Positions 58,336 to 64,000 of a stretch of DNA of 64,000 nucleotides are shown here, in pieces (the first letter of the stretch is position 1; the number at the start of each line of letters is the position of its first letter). The translations under genes were made by a program, and so were the position numbers. The DNA is from Geoalkalibacter halelectricus. Lineage in GTDB: Bacteria; Desulfobacterota; Desulfuromonadia; Desulfuromonadales; Geoalkalibacteraceae. The stretch is taken from positions 3,969,001 to 4,033,000 of the forward strand of contig NZ_CP092109.1 in assembly GCF_025263685.1 (NCBI RefSeq), written 5' to 3'. The notes beneath the pieces are model-generated. The model worked only from the letters and a program-made list of their open reading frames with translations, had not been told where the DNA came from and ran no database searches.

Positions 58336-58943
58336 GCGCTCATCGCCTCCAGATAGGGCCTCATAATGTTCGCTACACGGCAGAGTTTGGCATAGCGCCA
58401 GAGGTCGTCGATCTCGCAGCGCCGGTTGCGCCGGCACTCCTTGAGCGCCTCCAGGGCCACATCCAGACCGATCTTGTTGCGGTATTTGAAGCAATCGGCG
58501 ACGGTTCTGGCCGGAGAGGTCACCTTGACCGTCACTCCCTCGATCACATGCTCCTTCACCCCCTCCGTTAGGGCTTGGCCCGAGAAGCGCACGACCCTCA
58601 GAGAGGGATATTCGATGCAGGGCCGGGCGGAGGTACGCTCCAGCGCCATCCAGACTTCATGCGGGTTCTGGGTGCCGATGTCGTGGAATCGAAGAGCGGA
58701 GAGGAGGCAGACTATACCGTGGGGAACCATTTTGGCCGCCTGTGCGAGAGTGTGATGCTCGGAGATGTCGGCATCGGCCGCCATGTAAAGTCCGCGACCG
58801 GTCCGCACCATCAATCCCTGACGGCAGAGACGGCGCAGGTACTCCGGATGGATTCCGCGCGAGGTCAGATCGCGGACCCGCAGGACGCCCAGTTTTCGAG
58901 CGAGATCGAGAATGGTTGCGGAGGGTGAGGTATCGTAAAGCAT
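58332..58943 (-). CDS. abiEi: AbiEi-family antitoxin/repressor, copy B
   Basis: 203 residues, nearly identical to 45250-45861. ATGA overlap with the toxin fragment. Upstream palindrome 58947-58962 as in copy A. Complete, but its toxin partner is truncated. Confidence 0.85.
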   Translation of the reverse strand: MLYDTSPSATILDLARKLGVLRVRDLTSRGIHPEYLRRLCRQGLMVRTGRGLYMAADADISEHHTLAQAAKMVPHGIVCLLSALRFHDIGTQNPHEVWMALERTSARPCIEYPSLRVVRFSGQALTEGVKEHVIEGVTVKVTSPARTVADCFKYRNKIGLDVALEALKECRRNRRCEIDDLWRYAKLCRVANIMRPYLEAMSA

Positions 58944-58946
58944 GTG

Positions 58947-58962
58947 AAAGTATGTTTACTTT
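58947..58962. promoter_or_regulatory. AbiEi operator palindrome, copy B
   Basis: AAAGTATGTTTACTTT, the reverse complement of the copy A dyad, three bases before the start codon. Confidence 0.55.
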
Positions 58963-59125
58963 TATGCATGGATGTCAATCATTTTACACAGAAGATAACT
59001 CTAAGCGCGCCTTGAATCGATTTGCCTGTTAATACCGAAGTCTCATTACGAAGAATGCAAAATCTCAGAAGCCACGGTTTTTGAGAGGTGCTCGTAGGAG
59101 AAATCGGGGAGGGGGGAAGGTGGGG

Positions 59126-59359
59126 GCGGCATCAGGGCGATACGGTTTCACGAGAATTTTGGGACTGGCGGTCGTCAAGACCGAAATGTGCCAGGCAGAG
59201 TCCCTGTGGGAGGTCGTCAGCGCGGCTCCGGACGATGGCAGGTTTATCGCCTGCGCCTTATCCAGTGGCAGTGTAGATGATCGTCTGTCTGTGGTTTTTT
59301 TAGTAGAAACTATGGGAAAAGAGCGAGATATCCATGTCGTACTCAAAAAATCCGCATGA
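59126..59359 (+). CDS. Small conserved-in-duplicate ORF, copy B
   Basis: About 75 codons, of which 65 match copy A (VVKTEMCQAESLWEVVSAAP ... VFLVETMGKERDIHVVLKK). Ends earlier than copy A because a run of A is one base shorter. No known family. Confidence 0.35.
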   Translation, partial: AASGRYGFTRILGLAVVKTEMCQAESLWEVVSAAPDDGRFIACALSSGSVDDRLSVVFLVETMGKERDIHVVLKKSA

Positions 59360-59408
59360 CCGCCGGGGCTGTCGATGAGTCCCGGGACGACAGGAGGTGG
59401 GACCCGCA

Positions 59409-59468
59409 TCAGTAAAAACCTTACCCCAAATTCAGGAAATACCACCCACAATTTCAGGTTTTTCCTGA
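59409..59468. repeat. Three 22-bp phased repeats (array 3)
   Basis: TCAGTAAAAACCTTA (from 59410), TTCAGGAAATACCACC (59431) and TTCAGGTTTTTCCTGA (59453), exactly 22 bp apart. Inverted copy of array 2, with one site degenerated differently. The rest of 59470-59769 shows no gene. Confidence 0.65.
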
Positions 59469-59769
59469 TACCCAAGCACTGCCCTCTCCGCTATCCTCAA
59501 CGCTTGGTATAAAATTAAATGCTTTTTACACCACCTTCATAACCAGGAGGTATTGGAAAGTATCAGGGATTGAAGAGCTTGGCTCCTATGGCCGTTAGAT
59601 TGATGCCATATGTACGAAATGACTAAAGATGGGTTGCGATTTTGAAACGGAAAACGATTCGGTTTTGAAGTGCCACGCCTTGGATTCTGCAAGCGAAGTC
59701 CGGCTGAATCCCAATCGACGTAACCGACCCGGATTTTACTGATAACCAATTTCAAAAAGAGGATAGATC

Positions 59770-60327
59770 ATGGAAAAAGTACTAAAGGTGACCCAGGTGC
59801 AAAGCGGTTCGCAAGCAGAAAATCTCGGGATGCAGATCGGCGATGTGATAGCCGTTTATAACTCAGAAAGAATCAGTTCCGACAATGAGCTGTCGATGGC
59901 TGTTCACAATGCCCGCAATCAGAAAAAGGAAAAGGTTGAAATCACTGTTGTGCGAAACGGTAGCAAGGTAAAGATGAGTGCTACCCCTGAGCCTCTGGGC
60001 ATCCTTTGCGCCGAAAAGTTTGCAAGATCTCAAGAAAGCTCTGCATCAGAACCTCATGGAGAACTCTACCAGACAAAATATGGCGTGACGCTCGCCTTGT
60101 GTTCCTTGTTTTCGTTCGTTGGCTGGGCGATAGTTTTTCTGGGCTTTCTGGCGGCCTTTTTCGGTTTTGCCAGTGAAGGCCGTTTTTCTCTGATGGTCGT
60201 GCTGCCGATGCTCGGTGTGAGTGTCACCGGGTTTTTCATCATCATGGGAGCTCAAGTGACCCGCGCCACTGTGGATAATGCAGACCATACCCGTGAGATA
60301 TTGAAGGCGTTGCGTTCCAGGTCATGA
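59770..60327 (+). CDS. PDZ-domain membrane protein, copy B
   Basis: 185 residues; differs from copy A at a handful of residues (F to V near 29, A to F in the first helix) and by one residue at the end. Followed after 19 bp by the gene at 60347, which suggests the original operon is this one. Confidence 0.7.
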   Translation: MEKVLKVTQVQSGSQAENLGMQIGDVIAVYNSERISSDNELSMAVHNARNQKKEKVEITVVRNGSKVKMSATPEPLGILCAEKFARSQESSASEPHGELYQTKYGVTLALCSLFSFVGWAIVFLGFLAAFFGFASEGRFSLMVVLPMLGVSVTGFFIIMGAQVTRATVDNADHTREILKALRSRS

Positions 60328-60346
60328 CAACTTAAGGATCTTGTAC

Positions 60347-61399
60347 ATGCCGGAATTGATTTTCTCGCCGCGGTTTGTCCTGCAGGAGATGCTTGGAATT
60401 TCTTTCAACAAGCTGCAAGCCGAATGGCTGCAGAAGGCAACCCAAACGTCGCAAAAAACCGTCTACAATTGGTTTGCGCGTGGAGAAATGGCCAAAACCA
60501 GCGAATACCGCGCTTTGATGGACAGACTGTCGCAAAGCGAGCTGGTTTCAGCCTGCCCGATCAACAGACGCGAGTATCTCACGATCCTCAAAGACCCCGA
60601 CTGGAGAGATTTTGCGGCGAGTTGGCTTTTTAACAAAGACAATTCGTTTCGCGCGACGCTGGAATGGATGGTCGAAAACCTTTATTGCAACAAAAAGTCA
60701 GACGCTCAAAATCTCGATTATTATAGACTCAGTAGCTGTCTGCCTCTTGAGGGTGTCAAGAAGCTAAGAGAGAACCTGGAAAAAAGGGGGATCAGCCGGA
60801 AGCGCCAAGAGTGTTTTGCTGAGATCATGGCGTTGATCCTGTATCTGGCTCTTCTGGAAAATGAATATTGTGAATTGATTCAACAGGATAGCTCTTTCCT
60901 CGAAAAGCTACTGCCCTGCTATGCCGATGGCGAAAGCAGCCGCATCCTGACACCTATCAATCTATTTTTTCGGAAGCTGCAGGAAAGGGTGATCAGCCTC
61001 TCTCTGTTTAAAGACAAGAATGACTTGGTCGAAGCGATTGAAGACTGGAGAGAGTTGGAATGTCCCGAAAACGCGCAGCGCATTTTGGACCGCTATTCCA
61101 ACAGTCAATCCATGCCCAAATGGAGCACGATAAGTGATTGGGGTGAAATGCTTGCATCCTCCTTGCTTTTGCAGCAAGGAAAAGAAGGGGGCGATAAAAT
61201 AACCCAAGAGAAGCGCGATTCACGGATCAAGACCGAAGTGGTCCATTTACAGAATCTTTTTGGCTTTGCGCGGGTTCTCGATAAGGGATTCAGATTGTCG
61301 GCCGGGATCTTGAGGAAAGAAAAGCGCGATCCAGTAAGTTTTTTCCGCGACGAATATCGTGGCTGCGCACGCTGGATAAAGAACGAAAGGGGTGGATAA
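60347..61399 (+). CDS. Uncharacterised 350-residue protein with HTH-like N-terminus
   Basis: ATG 60347 with AAGGA upstream. LQKATQTSQKTVYNWFARGE near 28-47 looks like an HTH of the XRE type; the rest is helical with no membrane segment. Probably cotranscribed with the PDZ gene. I do not know the family. Its TAA lies in the loop of a terminator. Confidence 0.6.
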   Translation: MPELIFSPRFVLQEMLGISFNKLQAEWLQKATQTSQKTVYNWFARGEMAKTSEYRALMDRLSQSELVSACPINRREYLTILKDPDWRDFAASWLFNKDNSFRATLEWMVENLYCNKKSDAQNLDYYRLSSCLPLEGVKKLRENLEKRGISRKRQECFAEIMALILYLALLENEYCELIQQDSSFLEKLLPCYADGESSRILTPINLFFRKLQERVISLSLFKDKNDLVEAIEDWRELECPENAQRILDRYSNSQSMPKWSTISDWGEMLASSLLLQQGKEGGDKITQEKRDSRIKTEVVHLQNLFGFARVLDKGFRLSAGILRKEKRDPVSFFRDEYRGCARWIKNERGG

Positions 61400-61410
61400 C
61401 CACCCCTTTC
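61385..61410. terminator. Bidirectional terminator spanning the stop codon
   Basis: Perfect 11-bp stem GAAAGGGGTGG/CCACCCCTTTC with a four-base loop ATAA that contains the stop codon of the 60347 gene. It separates that gene from the convergent small gene at 61430. Confidence 0.7.
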
Positions 61411-61429
61411 GCCTCTCCTGCCCGGTATT

Positions 61430-61585
61430 TTACTTTGCGTTTCCGCGCCCGCCGCCCGAAGGCTGGCCCGTGGTGCTTGGCCAATTCCCGCCGGGGCCGG
61501 GATGCGAGGACGGTCCGCGCCCACCGCCTTTGCCGCCTTTTGCAAAACGAACCATGCCGACTCTGCCTGAATTTTTGTGACGCAT
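61430..61585 (-). CDS. 51-residue Gly-rich basic protein
   Basis: Too short for most gene finders but with an excellent SD (GGAAGGAG) before ATG 61585 and a terminator beyond its end. Sequence starts MRHKNSGRVGMVRFAKGGKG and continues GGRGPSS ... SGGGRGNAK: basic, Gly/Ser/Pro-rich, no Cys. Could be a nucleic-acid-binding or secreted peptide; not recognised. Confidence 0.6.
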   Translation of the reverse strand: MRHKNSGRVGMVRFAKGGKGGGRGPSSHPGPGGNWPSTTGQPSGGGRGNAK

Positions 61586-61852
61586 ACTGGTTCTCCTTCC
61601 TTTGAGGGGTTAATAGATGATCCCAGGATAGGGCACGGATATGGATTTTGCATCGACGTCCCAATGTAATTTTCATGCTTAAATCTGAATGTTTTGAAGG
61701 GGGCTTACAGAGCCAATCTTTTTCTCAGTCAGGCGATGATGATGCTCAGTCCTACAAAATTCTTCGATTGAGGGGATTTCGGAATCTCAAAAACATCGGG
61801 TCGATCGACCTTCCCAATAAGTCGCGACAAGTTATCGGACAATGGCCTATTT
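61586..61852. other. Intergenic stretch without a supported gene
   Basis: AT-richer than its neighbours. Presumably holds the promoter of the small Gly-rich gene; I see no clear -10/-35 pair, repeat or other gene before the IS21 end at 61853. Confidence 0.4.
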
Positions 61853-62642
61853 TGTCGAGGGTCATGGTAATTGAGCACCTTGACCCGGGCCAGGGTCAGC
61901 GGAATTGAGCACCCTGGGGTCAACTTAATTGAGCAGTTTGCCGAAGGCGGGGTCAGGATTATTGAGCATCCCGCCGTGATCTTCGGTGGGCTCCCTAGCC
62001 GCCTTGGCTTATTCTGCCGGGATTTGAATCCCGACAGGAGGCGCCATGGCAAGGAGGCCCATTCCCATGATCGAACTCGACGAGTTGTTGTACCGCTGGC
62101 AGCAGGGGCACACCATCTCTCAACTTTCCCGCAGCCTCGGCCAGTCCCGGCAGACCGTGCGCAAGTACCTGCGGCAGGCCGAGAAACACGGCTTGAGCCG
62201 TGACGGCGATCAAGCCCAGCGTTCCCGGGTGCTGGCGGCTATGCGCGCTGCCGGAGGCAAGCCTGCGGTGGCGTCATCGCCGTCTCATCGGCGGCTGGCG
62301 CCCTATCAAGAGCAGATCCGCTGCTGGCTTTCGGAGCCGGACATGACCATGAAACAAATCTGGCGCCTGTTGCGCGAGCGCGGTGTGAAGCTGAGCTATC
62401 CGAGCGTCAAACGCTATGTCCACAGCACCGTGGCGCCGGCCACTCCCAGGGTGACGGTGCGGATTGAGACGCCGCCGGGGCAGCAGGCCCAGGTTGATTT
62501 TGGCAGCGCCCGGGTGCGCTTCGGCGAGACGGTGCGTCAGCTCTGGGTGTTCGTGCTGACGCTCTCCTTCAGCCGTCACCGCTTCGTGCGCTTCGTCGAG
62601 CGCCAGGATCTGCCAAGCTGGCTCGACTGTCACGTGCGCGCC
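61853..62642 (+). mobile_element. IS21-family remnant, copy B
   Basis: Begins with the terminal TGTCGAGGGTCATGG and the TGAGCA-type internal repeats, contains the start of istA (ATG 62046) and ends at the same base as copy A, after the codons for LDCHVRA. Inverted with respect to 28469-29259. Confidence 0.85.
62046..62642 (+). pseudogene. istA: istA transposase fragment (IS21), copy B
   Basis: 199 codons matching copy A (few substitutions, for example MAE to QAE near 44 and VKPQAQ to GKPAVA near 75). Ends before the second catalytic Asp of the DDE domain. The reading continues by chance to 62789. Confidence 0.85.
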
Positions 62643-62869
62643 GCCATGCGCAGGGTATCTTTGGGGGACGGTTTAAAAACAAAACCTTTTTCCTGTAAAA
62701 AGTCTTTTAATACCTTCCAGGCTAGATCAAGGGTAAACTCAAAGCGCTGGATCAGACCATTACGCTCCAGCTCATTCAAATTTTCCTGATTGATGGCTTC
62801 TTCAAGACGCAGATAGGCTTTCTCATAATTTGCGAACCTCTGTTGCCAACGAACATCTTTATCGTCCAT
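62643..62869 (-). pseudogene. Nucleotidyltransferase substrate-binding (HI0074-like) protein, 3'-truncated
   Basis: 75 codons: DVRWQQRFANYEKAYLRLEE then LIQRFEFTLDLAWKVLKDFL and PSPKDTLRMA. This is the N-terminal half of the HEPN-like partner of minimal nucleotidyltransferases. It ends where the IS21 remnant begins; the stop at 62630 is supplied by IS21. Part of the continued TA array. Confidence 0.8.
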
Positions 62870-63304
62870 CACATTGTCCTCTTAAACATCCAGTTTTTGC
62901 ATCGCTTCCGATAAGGGAGACTCATTATTTCGACCCTTGAAGTTTCCTCTGCAGAATGAACGCTGACACTGGGGTCGGACCAAGCCAAACACCCGCTTTT
63001 AGGACACATTCAACTGACTGTTTCACAGTAAAGATAACCGAAAATCCCCGCCATTTTGACTGTAAAAGTAGCTGCTGGGTCAAATCTTTATTGTTGACAA
63101 GCTCTTTACCCTTCATCGCCGGCAATTGGGATTTGCCCCTCTTTGCGCCTTTGCGGCTTTGCGTGAAACCCGAGCCTGAAAACCTGTCTCACGCCCGTTC
63201 GCTGCGCTCTCTCAAGACGCAAAGAACGCGGAGAAAAACTTTTTGGTGAACGCGGATCAAGGCGGATGTAAACCTTTAAAACCCAAATATCCCCCGCATC
63301 CCTT
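62870..63304. repeat. Intergenic stretch ending in a partial spacer repeat (R6)
   Basis: No gene supported. From about 63170 it resembles the TA spacers: GACGCAAAGAACGCGGAGAA, then GCGGATCAAGGCGGAT and TTTATCCCTGCG. The arms are shorter and more diverged than R1-R3. Confidence 0.6.
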
Positions 63305-63385
63305 TTATCCCTGCGTGTAGGAAAGAATAGCTTCGGCAGCCTCCTTCATGTCGCGAAGGTATAAGAACGCAGTGCGCTTAGACAT
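63305..63385 (-). pseudogene. HepT-like gene fragment
   Basis: ATG 63385 overlaps the nucleotidyltransferase stop. 26 codons, KRTAFLYLRDMKEAAEAILS then YTQG, the N-terminal helix of HepT (DUF86), then a stop within spacer-like sequence. The RX4-6H region is absent, so the toxin is lost while the antitoxin remains. Confidence 0.7.
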
Positions 63386-63680
63386 AGACTATCTCTTTTT
63401 CAACGAACGTTCTCGCTTCAGGTTTTAACGCACTCTCGATCCCCAAATCGACCTTTCTTCCCAATTCATTTTCCAAGTGACGTTTGAACGCCAGGAAGTT
63501 ATGAAGATTTTTTTTCTCGGGCTCCATTTCGATGGCAATATCGATATCGCTTCCTTCGGTCTGCTCATGGCGGGCGAAGCTTCCGAAGATGCCTATTTTA
63601 TAAACACCGTATTTTTCGTGAAAATCCTGTTTGTGCAGTTTGAAAAACGCAAGAATTTGATCTTCGTTTTTTTCTGGCAT
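63378..63680 (-). CDS. Minimal nucleotidyltransferase (MntA-like) antitoxin
   Basis: 100 residues from ATG 63680, chosen for the SD AAAGGAGAG. YKIGIFGSFARHEQTEGSDIDIAIEM is the GSx10DxD motif. Its HEPN partner downstream is reduced to 26 codons. Confidence 0.8.
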   Translation of the reverse strand: MPEKNEDQILAFFKLHKQDFHEKYGVYKIGIFGSFARHEQTEGSDIDIAIEMEPEKKNLHNFLAFKRHLENELGRKVDLGIESALKPEARTFVEKEIVYV

Positions 63681-63741
63681 GGGATCTCTCCTTTTTCCGG
63701 AGGTCGAGCCAACGGGGTCGGGCTTCCAAGATGCCAACTTA

Positions 63742-64000
63742 TCAGACAGTTCCCAGGAGTCTCTTGCCGTGAACAACTGCAACAACCATCACAGTAGTTT
63801 CATCCACCCGATAAATAACTCGGAAACTGAAAGCGAAGACCTCCCTGAAGGACTCGTCGCTTTTCTCCGGCACGATCCGCCCCGACAGCGGAAACTGGCC
63901 CAAATGTCTTGTCACAGCCACAATCTTGGCCACGACAGCGCGGGCGTAAAAAGGGGAATCTTTTTCGATATACTCTGCGATAGCCTCGACGTCGGCTAAC
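63742..64000 (-). CDS. ParE-type toxin, 5' end beyond the window
   Basis: 86 codons remain: LADVEAIAEYIEKDSPFYAR, FPLSGRIVPEKSDESFREVF, FSFRVIYRVDETTVMVVAVVHGKRLL. Typical ParE order with the GR.VPE...REV motif and terminal strand. Its antitoxin would lie beyond the window. Confidence 0.8.
   Translation of the reverse strand, partial: LADVEAIAEYIEKDSPFYARAVVAKIVAVTRHLGQFPLSGRIVPEKSDESFREVFAFSFRVIYRVDETTVMVVAVVHGKRLLGTV

Overview
The window is GC-rich bacterial DNA and looks like an accessory region of a delta-proteobacterial (Desulfuromonadales/Geobacter-type) genome. The pointers are a multihaem c-type cytochrome remnant, a PEP-CTERM/exosortase-associated exopolysaccharide cluster, a GEMM-I cyclic-dinucleotide riboswitch in front of a secreted protein, and the remains of an SXT-like integrative conjugative element (ICE). 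The genus is inference; no rRNA or tRNA gene is present to settle it.

Layout. (1) 1-6.4 kb: tail of a conjugation operon (lytic transglycosylase, coupling ATPase, HD protein, TraF, TraH), ending in a 22-bp phased repeat array. (2) 6.5-7.6 kb: an Xre-RES toxin-antitoxin (TA) pair, duplicated almost identically at 21.4-22.3 kb. (3) 7.6-10.1 kb: a SecD-like small protein and a riboswitch-controlled secreted protein. (4) 10.1-17.6 kb: a repeat carrying a truncated bet gene, then a minus-strand PEP-CTERM-type cluster (glycosyl-1-phosphate transferase truncated at its 3' end, TPR lipoprotein, receiver-like protein, PrsR-like sigma-54 activator, acyltransferase) with a visible sigma-54 promoter and upstream activator sites. 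(5) 17.9-21.3 kb: two surface-protein genes, both truncated at the 5' end around an IS3 scrap. (6) 22.9-27 kb: a VasX-like type VI effector candidate with a membrane partner. (7) 27-29.3 kb: a ParE-type TA pair, a second truncated bet copy and an IS21 remnant. (8) 30-35 kb: ordinary single genes. (9) 35.9-46 kb: an ICE recombination/AAA+ module (Bet C-terminus, 4-Cys exonuclease, MoxR ATPase, WGR protein, DUF3150, CobT-like VWA protein, CHC2 protein), then PDZ and AbiE genes. (10) 46-53 kb: a run of TA pairs, five of them in one orientation and separated by about 200-bp palindromic repeats. (11) 53.2-62.6 kb: a second, inverted, partly deleted and block-swapped copy of region 9, ending in an inverted IS21 remnant. 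(12) 62.6-64 kb: more broken and intact TA genes, apparently the continuation of the TA array.

How it fits together. The region has been shaped by ICE fragments recombining with each other and by IS insertions; many genes stop exactly at repeat boundaries. The most interesting signal is an RNA element in front of four different ICE genes (bet, exonuclease, MoxR ATPase, DUF3150). It has a long stem whose 3' strand (GTCTCC) can pair either with its own 5' strand or with the Shine-Dalgarno sequence (GGAGAC). Stem sequences change in a compensatory way between leaders, which suggests a shared, apparently undescribed translational switch for the recombination module. The palindrome-separated TA cassette array and the hairpin element at both chimeric ICE junctions are the next most notable observations.
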